Shown piece by piece: positions 1 through 7,378 of a stretch of 49,507 nt of DNA. The stretch is from Bacteroidota bacterium (lineage in GTDB: Bacteria; Bacteroidota; Bacteroidia; Flavobacteriales; Weeksellaceae): positions 1-49,507 of the forward strand of contig JAFDZI010000045.1 in assembly GCA_018266955.1 (NCBI GenBank). Direction: 5' to 3'. A model generated the notes under the pieces. The model made no database searches and was not told the origin of the DNA. It saw only the letters and a list, made by a program, of their open reading frames with translations. The translations under genes were made by a program, and so were the position numbers. Each line of letters begins with the position of its first letter. Within the stretch, counting starts at the first letter, position 1.

Positions 1-68
1 GAAAAGTAATTGATAAAACTTTTTGGTTTGACAATAATCTTTAAGAACTTCCTTTCTTTTTAGTGGTG

Positions 69-98
69 CAAAAATACAAGATTTTTTTTTACCCACAA
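69..98 (-). promoter_or_regulatory. Leftward promoter for a gene beyond the window
   Basis: On the minus strand a perfect Bacteroidetes -7 element TATTTTTG lies at 69-76, with TTG of a -33 element at 96-98 and a 19-base spacer. It points out of the left edge and sits just past the trxA terminator, so it probably drives the next leftward gene, which is not in the window. Bases 1-68 hold no gene I can support. Confidence 0.6.
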
Positions 99-103
99 AT
101 TTT

Positions 104-138
104 TTATAAAAAAAATGCTTTCCAGAAAGGAAAGCATT
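104..138 (-). terminator. Rho-independent terminator of trxA
   Basis: A perfect 10-bp stem (114-123 with 129-138, loop AGAAA) is followed on the minus strand by a T-rich tract. It lies 20 bases past the thioredoxin stop codon. Confidence 0.85.
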
Positions 139-158
139 CATTTTCAGTCTTGTTTTTT

Positions 159-476
159 TTACAAGTGAGCGGATAATTTTTCAGCAATCACTTCTTTTGG
201 TGAAACACCAACGATTTTATCAACTACTTCTCCGTTTTTGAAGATTAATACCGTAGGGATGTTACGAATTCCGTAATCGATTGAAACTTGTTGGTTGTTA
301 TCGACATCGATTTTTCCTACGACAGCTTTTCCCTCGAAGTCAGCAGCTACTTCCTCGATGATGGGGCCTAACATTCTACAAGGTCCGCACCATACTGCCC
401 AAAAATCTACCAAAACAGGTTTGTCTGAATTCAATACTACTTCTTGAAAAGTAGCGTCTGTAATTTCTAATGCCAT
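159..476 (-). CDS. trxA: Thioredoxin
   Basis: Small cytoplasmic protein-disulfide reductase that passes electrons from thioredoxin reductase to substrates such as ribonucleotide reductase. The 105-residue length is normal for a free thioredoxin. The active site reads WCGPC at residues 29-33, and the conserved cis-proline motif (IRNIPT) follows near residue 75. There is no signal peptide, so it acts in the cytoplasm, unlike the periplasmic TlpA-type domain encoded at 42017-44230. A terminator follows directly and a -7 element lies upstream, which makes it look like a single-gene transcription unit. The paralogue carried by a given strain cannot be named from sequence alone, but the family is certain. 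Confidence 0.95.
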   Translation of the reverse strand: MALEITDATFQEVVLNSDKPVLVDFWAVWCGPCRMLGPIIEEVAADFEGKAVVGKIDVDNNQQVSIDYGIRNIPTVLIFKNGEVVDKIVGVSPKEVIAEKLSAHL

Positions 477-513
477 TTTATTTTTATATTTAATATGATT
501 AATTGCAATTGAG

Positions 514-521
514 CAAAATTA
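514..521 (-). promoter_or_regulatory. -7 promoter element of trxA
   Basis: Perfect TAATTTTG on the minus strand, 38 bases before the trxA start codon. I see no clear -33 TTG at the usual distance, so this rests on the -7 match and position only. Confidence 0.45.
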
Positions 522-581
522 ATAAAAAAAAAGATACTTAAAGTTGAAAGTATGTCTATTTAAACTATATTGTATATCTAT

Positions 582-1733
582 TTAATTTGCAGTAGCTTTA
601 ATTTCTTTAAGTGCTGTAATTAAAGCGTCGATATCGGTTTTTTCTGTGAAATGACTAAAGGAAACTCTAAGCGGGGTACAGTTTTCCATTTCATCTTCAG
701 TGAGAACGGACATCATTACCATGGATGGTTTTGCAGCTCCAGAAGAACAAGCGCTTCCTTGCGATAAGGCAATTCCTTTCATATCTAACTGTAAACCAAT
801 TAGTGGATTATGGAATGGTAATAATACACTGAGTACAGTATAAAGGCTGTCATCTTCTTCACTTCTACCATTAAATTTCACTCCTGGAAATTCGGATTGG
901 AATTTTTGAATGGTATATGATTTCAAATCTTTTATTTTTTCTGAAAAAGCTTGTAGGTTATTCATTGAAATTTCAAGGGCTTTTCCCATACCAGCTATGC
1001 CACAAACATTTTCGGTTCCGGCACGAAGGCTTCTTTCTTGTGGGCCTCCTGTGATGATACCTTTGAGTCCAGAAGACTTTCTTACAAAAGCAAATCCTAC
1101 ACCTTTGGGACCATGAAATTTATGTGCACTACATGAAGCAAAATCTACCGGAATTTTTGAAAAATCTAAATCGTAATGAGCGATGGATTGCACGGTGTCC
1201 GAATGGAAAAGCGCCCCACTTTCTTGGCATAATTGTGCTACTTTTTCTATATCAAGTAGATTTCCAATTTCGTTATTAGAGTGCATTAGACTCACCAATG
1301 TTTTTATGTCTGAACTTTTCAAATGTTTCTCCAAATCTTCCAAGCTAAGGTCGCCTTTGTTGTTTGGTCTGAGGTAGATTACTTCTACTCCTTTTCTCTT
1401 TTTAAGATCGAGGACAGATTCTGCGACGCATTTATGTTCTAAAGGCGAGGTAATAATTCTTTGGACTCCTAAATGTTCTACACTGGATTTCAGAATCATA
1501 TTATTGGATTCGGTTCCACAAGAAGTAAAAACGATTTCGGCAGGTGTTACTTTAAGATAATCTGCGATTTCTCTTCTTACTTTTTCCAGCAGTACTTTGG
1601 CATCTTGGCCGAAACTATGGGTAGAAGACGGGTTACCAAAATTGAACTGAAGAACATTGACCATCTCGTCAATGACCGCTGGATCTAAAGGTGTAGTTGC
1701 GGCATTATCCAAATAAATTTTATTCATAAACAA
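582..1733 (-). CDS. Cysteine desulfurase (NifS/IscS family)
   Basis: PLP-dependent class V aminotransferase-fold enzyme that takes sulfur from L-cysteine as a persulfide for Fe-S cluster or thio-cofactor synthesis. The PLP lysine is K205 in SAHKFHGPKG, and the persulfide cysteine is C329 in GSACSSG. The N-terminal YLDNAATTP motif and the RAGTEN motif near residue 237 are typical of the IscS/NifS group. The 383-residue length fits. Two start codons are possible (1733 and 1727); the second gives the common MNKIYLDN beginning. No iscU or suf genes are adjacent, so the acceptor is unknown. IscS, NifS and tRNA-thiolation paralogues cannot be told apart here. Confidence 0.9.
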   Translation of the reverse strand: MFMNKIYLDNAATTPLDPAVIDEMVNVLQFNFGNPSSTHSFGQDAKVLLEKVRREIADYLKVTPAEIVFTSCGTESNNMILKSSVEHLGVQRIITSPLEHKCVAESVLDLKKRKGVEVIYLRPNNKGDLSLEDLEKHLKSSDIKTLVSLMHSNNEIGNLLDIEKVAQLCQESGALFHSDTVQSIAHYDLDFSKIPVDFASCSAHKFHGPKGVGFAFVRKSSGLKGIITGGPQERSLRAGTENVCGIAGMGKALEISMNNLQAFSEKIKDLKSYTIQKFQSEFPGVKFNGRSEEDDSLYTVLSVLLPFHNPLIGLQLDMKGIALSQGSACSSGAAKPSMVMMSVLTEDEMENCTPLRVSFSHFTEKTDIDALITALKEIKATAN

Positions 1734-1789
1734 ATAAAAATAGTTAAGTTTTTTTTTAATTTACAAGCTTATCATAAAGCGGTGCAAAT

Positions 1790-2377
1790 TTAGTGAAAAA
1801 ACTTAAAATATGATTCGTTTGCAAATTTTAACATGGGTTGATCGCCAGAGGTATCTCCAAAGGCAATTATTTTATCATATTTCTTTGAAGCAATAGTCTG
1901 TTTTATACGGTTTACTTTTTCTACTCCATTGCAATTTGGAGTTAAAAAATTACCAGTAAATACACCCTCTACAAACTCAGCTTGGGTTGCAATGAGTTGT
2001 AACTTAAGATAATGTGCAAAGGGTTTCACCCAGATATCCAAAGAAGCAGAAACGATAAAGGCATCTACATGGAAACGATCTATGTTTTGAATAAACTCCA
2101 ATGCATTTTCTCGGAACACCGTAGAAAAGTTTTGATCAAAGAATTGTTGTGCCTTTTTTTCAATTTTTTCTTGACTTTGTCCTTTTAAGATAGAAGAAAC
2201 GAAGCTTTTTTTTACTTTTTCTGCATCGGTTAATTTTAACTTTAACAAAACAAAAAGTGGAATGTGTTGAATAAATGAAATTCTATATTGAAAAGGAGCA
2301 TAAAATTTGAGGAACAAAAACATAGTATCCTTGTAGGTCAAAGTTCCGTCAAAATCGAATAAATAAATTTTTTTCAT
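1790..2377 (-). CDS. HAD-IB family phosphatase, probable polyprenyl-phospho-phosphoribose phosphatase
   Basis: HAD superfamily hydrolase of 195 residues. Motif I is FDFDGTL with the nucleophile and acid/base aspartates at D8 and D10; motif II is the serine in VSAS near residue 110; the C-terminal metal-binding motif is GDTSGDQPM. The insertion pattern resembles the phosphoserine phosphatase (HAD-IB) branch. On sequence alone the substrate is open. Because it follows a DprE2-, DprE1- and UbiA-like set on the same strand, I infer that it removes the 5-phosphate from polyprenyl-phosphoryl-phosphoribose, the step between UbiA and DprE1. The 154-base gap upstream contains a -7 element at 2459-2466, so it may also be transcribed on its own. 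Confidence 0.7.
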   Translation of the reverse strand: MKKIYLFDFDGTLTYKDTMFLFLKFYAPFQYRISFIQHIPLFVLLKLKLTDAEKVKKSFVSSILKGQSQEKIEKKAQQFFDQNFSTVFRENALEFIQNIDRFHVDAFIVSASLDIWVKPFAHYLKLQLIATQAEFVEGVFTGNFLTPNCNGVEKVNRIKQTIASKKYDKIIAFGDTSGDQPMLKFANESYFKFFH

Positions 2378-2458
2378 TTTTTGTACTAATTTTCTAAAAG
2401 TATGGAATTAACGATAACCAATCCAAGTATTAATCAAACTATCCATCAGTTCCAATTT

Positions 2459-2466
2459 CAAATTTA
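2459..2466 (-). promoter_or_regulatory. Possible -7 element before the HAD phosphatase gene
   Basis: TAAATTTG on the minus strand matches TAnnTTTG and lies 82 bases before the start codon in an AT-rich 154-base gap. No -33 element is evident at the usual spacing, so this is weak. Confidence 0.3.
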
Positions 2467-2531
2467 TAATGCTTTTATTTAATAAAAACATTTTGGCTAT
2501 AAGTTTAAAAAAAATTAAACCAAATTACCAT

Positions 2532-3257
2532 TTAAAGTTTTAATTTTTTAAAAATAAACTCTGGTATATTGCGTATAACCAACATGATCCAACGCCAAAT
2601 AGGCAATACATACACTTGATTTTTTTTAGACTTATACGCACGATAAATAACTTGCGCTGCTTGCATAGGCGACGCTGTAAGTGCAGGATTTAAGGGCATA
2701 CCATCTGTCATTTTAGTTGCCATAAAACCAGGTTTTACTGTGAGTACATGAACTTTTTTTGAAAATAAATAGTTTCTCAAACCACTAAGGTACGCCGTTA
2801 ATCCAGCCTTTGCACTTCCATAGATAAAATTACTCTGTCTGCCTCTTTCCCCTGCAACTGAAGATAAAACGATGATGGTTCCTTGCCGGTTTCTTTCCAT
2901 TTTTTGAGCAAAATAATTAAGCACAGGAATTAATCCGGCATAATTGATCTGAATAATTTTTTGAACATTTTTCTCATTGTACAAACCTTCTTCGGTACCT
3001 AAGCCCAAATATCCTGTGGCACAGAAAAGTAAATTGGATTGTATATAATCCCATTGGGAATTATCCAATGGATGCATTAAATCCAATGCAATTACTTCCG
3101 AATGTTGCAAATATTTCACTTCCAAGTGTTTGGCAAATTTCTCTATTGCTTCCACCGAAGAAGTAAAGAGATAAATAGTTTCAAATTTTTCTCCTTCAGT
3201 CAATATTTTTTCTACAAACGACTGAGCTACCTCCGAATTACTTCCAAAAACGATCAT
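2532..3257 (-). CDS. DprE2-like SDR: decaprenylphosphoryl-2-keto-ribose reductase
   Basis: Short-chain dehydrogenase of 241 residues that would reduce polyprenylphosphoryl-2-keto-erythro-pentose with NADH to the arabinose form. The nucleotide-binding start is MIVFGSNSEVAQ, the catalytic serine is in LSSVAGER near residue 132, and the YxxxK pair is Y146 and K150. The stretch around GERGRQSNFIYGSAKAG and the C-terminal IRNIPEFIFKKL closely resemble M. tuberculosis DprE2 as I remember it. The start is fixed by an in-frame stop just upstream, so the short N-terminus is real. It begins 11 bases after the DprE1-like stop codon, consistent with co-transcription and with the two subunits acting together in mycobacteria. 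Confidence 0.85.
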   Translation of the reverse strand: MIVFGSNSEVAQSFVEKILTEGEKFETIYLFTSSVEAIEKFAKHLEVKYLQHSEVIALDLMHPLDNSQWDYIQSNLLFCATGYLGLGTEEGLYNEKNVQKIIQINYAGLIPVLNYFAQKMERNRQGTIIVLSSVAGERGRQSNFIYGSAKAGLTAYLSGLRNYLFSKKVHVLTVKPGFMATKMTDGMPLNPALTASPMQAAQVIYRAYKSKKNQVYVLPIWRWIMLVIRNIPEFIFKKLKL

Positions 3258-3268
3258 GAATATACTAT

Positions 3269-4585
3269 TTAATTACCGTTAATTATTCTTTTATGCTGTA
3301 AAGAAACGAATTTTGAATTATGAACATTGTTCAGATAATTGGTGAGCGAAGCTTTGCTCATGCTATCTTTAGTTAAATAAATCCTACCTCCGAATTGCTC
3401 TACAATTTCATCCAATTGCCTAACCAATGTTGGCAGTTTTTTATTGACTTTAAAATCCAAAGCCAGGGTATAACCTTCTAATGGGAAAGAATTGTATGCA
3501 TTGGGGTTATTTTTCCCAAACAATTTTAGCACTGCTAAAAAGGATCCATTCCCACTATTGGCAATTGTTTCTAAAATTGCTTTCATACCTTGTTTTCCTT
3601 TTTCTTTAGGAATGACCATTTGGTATTGTATAAAGCCTTTTTTTCCGTAAATTTTATTCCAATTTTCTACTGCGTCCAAAGGATAAAAGAAGGTTTCATA
3701 ATCGATAAAATTTTTGACTATTTTGGTTCTTTGTTTGTTGAAATAAGCCCAATTGAACAACTTTACCGTGAATGCATTCAACACAAAACCTGGGAAATAA
3801 AAAGGCACTGCTGGCATCCATTTTTTCTTTAATTTTAATGGATTTTTTGCTAAAGTAGAAGGGAGTTCATTAAGGGTTGCATGTTCGCCACGCATGAGAA
3901 TACTTCTACCGATATTTTTTCCTTTTTGCAAACAGTCTATCCAAGCTACAGTATAGGTCCAATCTTCACTTTCATCAAAAAGTTGAAAAATTTCATCTAA
4001 GTTTTCAGCTTTAATACTTTCTTGTCGAATATAAGCCGTTTCTATTTTTTTGAGTTGAATGGTCGCCGAAAGAATAATACCCGTAAGCCCCATTCCTCCA
4101 ATGGTAGCCCAGAAAACATCGGCATTTTGATTTCTAGAACACAAAAGTACTTTCCCATTTTCATTCATTAGTTTAAATGAAATTAGCGATTCTGAAAAAC
4201 AACCTTCGGCGTGATGATTTTTCCCATGTACATCGGAAGCTATAGCACCACCGATGGAGACAAACTTGGTCCCTGGTGTTACTGATAAGAAAAAACCATA
4301 AGGAACAGAAATTTCTAAAATATCTGATAGCAAAACGCCGGATTCACATTCAATAACCCCATCCAATCTATTGAAACCAATGAATTTATTGAGCCTTTTG
4401 GTAGAAAAAATATTTTCTCCCAAGGAAGCGTCACCATAGCATCGGCCATTTCCTCTGGCGATTACCTCATTATTATTTAGTACAAAATCTTTAATTTTCT
4501 CAACTGAATCTTCAGATTTTAAAACTTTTTCCACAATAGGGAAATTTCCCCAATTGGTAACTTTCTGAATGGTATTTGGTTTCAT
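3269..4585 (-). CDS. DprE1-like FAD oxidoreductase: decaprenylphosphoryl-beta-D-ribose 2-oxidase
   Basis: FAD-dependent oxidase of the VAO/PCMH fold, 438 residues, that would oxidise C2 of polyprenylphosphoryl-ribose. The FAD-binding half contains RGNGRCYGDAS (44-54), GGAIASDVHGKNHH (112-125, with H120 matching Mtb H132) and the FWATIGGMGLTGI stretch at 158-170. The substrate half keeps YPLD, FIQYQMVIP and TKDS (K406, matching Mtb K418). The residue aligned with Mtb Cys387, the covalent target of benzothiazinones, is A375 in GYTLALDF. The match to mycobacterial DprE1 runs over the whole length, which argues against a generic alditol oxidase. It lies between the UbiA-like and DprE2-like genes. 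Confidence 0.88.
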   Translation of the reverse strand: MKPNTIQKVTNWGNFPIVEKVLKSEDSVEKIKDFVLNNNEVIARGNGRCYGDASLGENIFSTKRLNKFIGFNRLDGVIECESGVLLSDILEISVPYGFFLSVTPGTKFVSIGGAIASDVHGKNHHAEGCFSESLISFKLMNENGKVLLCSRNQNADVFWATIGGMGLTGIILSATIQLKKIETAYIRQESIKAENLDEIFQLFDESEDWTYTVAWIDCLQKGKNIGRSILMRGEHATLNELPSTLAKNPLKLKKKWMPAVPFYFPGFVLNAFTVKLFNWAYFNKQRTKIVKNFIDYETFFYPLDAVENWNKIYGKKGFIQYQMVIPKEKGKQGMKAILETIANSGNGSFLAVLKLFGKNNPNAYNSFPLEGYTLALDFKVNKKLPTLVRQLDEIVEQFGGRIYLTKDSMSKASLTNYLNNVHNSKFVSLQHKRIINGN

Positions 4586-4680
4586 TTTTTCTTTGCTAAG
4601 TGTTTTCTTTTTTTTAGCCTTTTAAAAACACGAATATTCTTTGGTTTTTAATTGCAATAAAACTATTTGCAAGGCGACTT

Positions 4681-5565
4681 TTATTTATAATAGATCAATA
4701 GTAAAAAAGAAAAGACCCAAATGACAATTGTTGCTTGTATGTATCGATCCTTATACACTATTTTGGTGGGAGATTCTGTTCGGTTGTACACCAAAGTTTG
4801 TTGTAAATAACGCAAGAAAGCAAATACAACAAATATAACGGTGTAGAAAACCTTTTGTCCGAATTTATCCTGAATTTCTGGTGTGAGAGTAAACATTAAA
4901 TAGGAAATAATTCCTAAGGTAACCGAAATAGACAAAGAAACATCGGCAAATAAGACATTGTAGCCATCCAAAGCTTTTCTGGTTTTTCCGGAAATGCTGG
5001 CATTAATCAGTTCGCCCCTTCTTTTTCCGATAGCCAATACCAAAGCCAATACAAATGTGAGTAATACCGCCCATTGAGAAATAGGAATTCCTGTGGCATA
5101 ACCACCTGCCAAAACTCTTAGTACAAAACCAATGGCTATAATGCAAATATCAACAATGGCAACATGTTTTAACCTAAACGAATAAGCAATATTCATAAGA
5201 AAATAAAATAAAATAATTGCTGGGAACTTAAATAGGTTAAAATGAAAATAAGAGTGTCCCAAAGCAATTGAAATAACAACGAGCACTATTAAAAGTGCAA
5301 AAAGGACTCTAGCTTTGGTTTTGGAAATTGCTCCACTTGCCAAAGGTCTTTTGCATTTTTCGGGATGTTTTTTATCTGCCTCAATATCCAAATAATCATT
5401 CAGGATATAAATGGAACTAGCGGTTAAAGAAAAGATAATAAAGGCAAAAAAGCTACCTAAAAATAAATTAGTATGAAGGAAGTTTCCTGAGAAAAATAAA
5501 GCGGTAAACACAAAAAGATTCTTCACCCATTGTTCTACGCGCAGTAATTTCAGATATTTTGTCAT
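4681..5565 (-). CDS. UbiA-family prenyltransferase, probable polyprenyl-phosphate phosphoribosyltransferase
   Basis: Integral membrane prenyltransferase of 294 residues with several hydrophobic helices. The first aspartate-rich motif is NDYLDIEAD at 56-64, followed by KHPEKCKRPLASG, which is the pattern of the mycobacterial Rv3806c (DPPR synthase) branch rather than of quinone-making UbiA. The second motif lies around VDICIIAIGFVLR near residue 140. The inferred reaction is transfer of 5-phosphoribose from PRPP to a polyprenyl phosphate. It is the first gene of a leftward run with the DprE1-, DprE2- and HAD-like genes and has the best-formed promoter of this region. A role in quinone or heme side-chain synthesis is less likely given these neighbours. 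Confidence 0.85.
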   Translation of the reverse strand: MTKYLKLLRVEQWVKNLFVFTALFFSGNFLHTNLFLGSFFAFIIFSLTASSIYILNDYLDIEADKKHPEKCKRPLASGAISKTKARVLFALLIVLVVISIALGHSYFHFNLFKFPAIILFYFLMNIAYSFRLKHVAIVDICIIAIGFVLRVLAGGYATGIPISQWAVLLTFVLALVLAIGKRRGELINASISGKTRKALDGYNVLFADVSLSISVTLGIISYLMFTLTPEIQDKFGQKVFYTVIFVVFAFLRYLQQTLVYNRTESPTKIVYKDRYIQATIVIWVFSFLLLIYYK

Positions 5566-5585
5566 TTATGTTTGTTTTCAACCCA

Positions 5586-5613
5586 CAAAAATAAGGATTA
5601 GGTTTCAAAACAA
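5586..5613 (-). promoter_or_regulatory. Promoter of the UbiA-DprE1-DprE2 operon
   Basis: Minus-strand TATTTTTG (5586-5593) with a -33 TTG at 5611-5613 and a 17-base spacer matches the Bacteroidetes consensus at both elements. It lies 21 bases before the UbiA-like start codon. Confidence 0.65.
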
Positions 5614-5640
5614 AAAAATAAAAACCGCTAAAGCGGTTTT
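5612..5640 (-). terminator. Terminator of the OmpA-like gene
   Basis: Stem AAAACCGC/GCGGTTTT (5621-5628 with 5633-5640) followed on the minus strand by an AT-rich tail with T runs. It lies 29 bases past the OmpA-like stop. Its tail overlaps the -33 element of the next promoter. Confidence 0.8.
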
Positions 5641-5669
5641 TATTTTAAAAATCATTTATAAAAATATGA

Positions 5670-6362
5670 TTAATTACCTTGGTTGGCTTCGTTAATCATT
5701 TTTTCGTTGGCTGTAATAGCAAATTCTACTCTTCTGTTTTGCGCTCTTCCTGAAGCGGTATCATTAGATGCAACTGGACTAGAAGCTCCCATTCCCATAG
5801 CGTTCATACGAGAACCGTCAATTCCTTTGCTCGTCAAATAAGCTTTTACGGAACTGGCTCTTCTTTCGGATAATTTCTGGTTATATTCTGCTTTACCAAC
5901 ACTATCAGTATGTCCATATACATTAATATTGGTATCCGGATTATTCACTAATACCTGAGCCAATTTATCCAAATTACTTTTGGCCGTTGGTGTAAGATTA
6001 GAAGAGTCAAAGTCGAAATTCACCATATTTTCGGATAAGGTAATTTTAATTCCTTCGTTTACTCTTTCCACTTTTGCCCCCGGTAGAGTTTCTTTTATTT
6101 CTTTGGCTTGTTTATCCATTTTATTACCGATTCGGTTACCGGCAACCCCACCAATAATTCCTCCTAAAACAGCGCCCAAAGGAGCATTTCCACCTTTGCC
6201 AATATTATTCCCTAGAATACCGCCCAATACAGCACCTGCAGCTGCACCAATGGCTGTCCCTCTTTGTTCTTTGTTTGAGTTTTGTACTGCTTCACAACTG
6301 GAAAGCAATAATGTAGAAGATAAAAATAATGCCGCTACATTCGTTTTATTTAATAGTTTCAT
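5670..6362 (-). CDS. OmpA-family lipoprotein with glycine-zipper region
   Basis: Predicted outer-membrane lipoprotein of 230 residues that would hold the membrane to peptidoglycan. The signal peptide ends in a lipobox LSSC with the lipidated cysteine at residue 23. Residues about 36-83 form a glycine-zipper with repeated GAAAGAVLGGILG-like segments. The C-terminal domain, from about 110 to 220, is a peptidoglycan-binding OmpA domain with the NINVYGHTDSVG and SERRASSVKAYL motifs. The glycine-zipper plus OmpA order is that of the YiaD/ArfA type. A terminator follows. It sits downstream of a lipocalin-like lipoprotein on the same strand, a pairing I believe is common in flavobacteria, though the 237-base gap leaves open whether they share a transcript. 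Confidence 0.9.
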   Translation of the reverse strand: MKLLNKTNVAALFLSSTLLLSSCEAVQNSNKEQRGTAIGAAAGAVLGGILGNNIGKGGNAPLGAVLGGIIGGVAGNRIGNKMDKQAKEIKETLPGAKVERVNEGIKITLSENMVNFDFDSSNLTPTAKSNLDKLAQVLVNNPDTNINVYGHTDSVGKAEYNQKLSERRASSVKAYLTSKGIDGSRMNAMGMGASSPVASNDTASGRAQNRRVEFAITANEKMINEANQGN

Positions 6363-6599
6363 ATGTAGATTTTTATTGTTTTTTAATGGTCATATGTAAT
6401 CGCCAAATCTTCATGGGTGTTTATCTCCATCTTTTTATTTTTTTTTAAGGAGTCGATGATTGTTAATTGCGTAAAAAGCAAATTTGTACATGGCGATTTC
6501 ATATATTTATATTTATTGTTTATATGTCTTTTACAATCGCTATTTTTTATTCGTTTGAAGTTTAAATTAGTATGGCGATTATAAAAAAATACTTTTTAA

Positions 6600-7091
6600 T
6601 TATTTTGAATTTGATTTTTGAAAGTGATAAACTACTGAAACTACTTCGCCTTCGAAAGACACATTTTGTTGTAAATCAAATTGTGTTTCGGATTGGTTAA
6701 GCATTTGTAAAGAATATCCTTGAGTAACAGATTTTGCACTACTTCCTGCGATAAGTTTTTTAAACTTAAACTCATTACCTCCCACTACTTCAAATTTGAT
6801 ATTTTGACTTACAGCAGGGCAATTTCCTCCCCCACTAAGGGTATAAGAACCGGAGTAATTATTCGGAATAAATTTCCATTGGCTACCCACCCAACATTGT
6901 GCATCTGCATCTTCGTCAAAAGGTTTAATTTTAAAACTTTTGGAATGATCCACAGAAGTAATCACCCAATTCCCTTTCATTTTCAGAAATTCGGATCTTT
7001 GGTTTTGTGCAACTTCAGCTTTTTGAGTTGCAGCACAAGAAGTTACCAACAAGGCAACGCCTACACAACTAGATAAGAATAATTTTTTCAT
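6600..7091 (-). CDS. Lipocalin-like lipoprotein
   Basis: Secreted lipoprotein of 163 residues with a type II signal peptide (lipobox VTSC, cysteine near residue 19). The remainder has the pattern of the Bacteroidetes lipocalin-like domain: a KGNWVITSVD strand near residue 40, a WKF strand, a GSYTLSGGG turn and a C-terminal VVYHFQK strand. Two cysteines, in DAQCWVG and GGNCPA, could form a disulfide. The ligand is unknown. A full two-element promoter lies far upstream at 7284-7313, giving a leader of about 185 bases. Confidence 0.75.
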   Translation of the reverse strand: MKKLFLSSCVGVALLVTSCAATQKAEVAQNQRSEFLKMKGNWVITSVDHSKSFKIKPFDEDADAQCWVGSQWKFIPNNYSGSYTLSGGGNCPAVSQNIKFEVVGGNEFKFKKLIAGSSAKSVTQGYSLQMLNQSETQFDLQQNVSFEGEVVSVVYHFQKSNSK

Positions 7092-7283
7092 TTGTTGCTA
7101 TTTATTGTTTTAAATATTAATAATTTTCGCCCAACTTTATTGGTTTGGACTTTCCAAGTGGACGATTAATGGTGATGTCAAAACATGATATTTCCACTGT
7201 TCTTTAATCCACTTTTTTAGGAATAAACAATTTCCCATAATAAAGGGTTTTGGAAAATATCGATTATCTTCAATTCACAAAAT

Positions 7284-7313
7284 CAAAGTTAGATAAAATT
7301 ATGCCAAAAACAA
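7284..7313 (-). promoter_or_regulatory. Promoter with long leader for the lipocalin-like gene
   Basis: Minus-strand TAACTTTG (7284-7291) and TTG (7311-7313) with a 19-base spacer. The next leftward gene starts at 7091, so the transcript would have a leader of about 185 bases. I see no recognised RNA family in that leader. Confidence 0.5.
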
Positions 7314-7322
7314 TTTAACATA

Positions 7323-7349
7323 ATAAAAAAATCCGATTTTCATCGGATT
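7323..7349 (-). terminator. Terminator of the secreted subtilase gene
   Basis: Perfect 8-bp stem AATCCGAT/ATCGGATT (7330-7337 with 7342-7349) followed on the minus strand by a run of T. It lies 29 bases past the stop codon of the subtilase at 7379-9061. Confidence 0.85.
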
Positions 7350-7378
7350 ATTATAATATACTATTGATAGTTAAGATT

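Noticed and set aside
5980..6399. Rightward open frame antisense to the OmpA-like gene, rich in proline and alanine
   Set aside because: It is the complement of the glycine-zipper repeats, and the sense product has clear lipobox and OmpA motifs.
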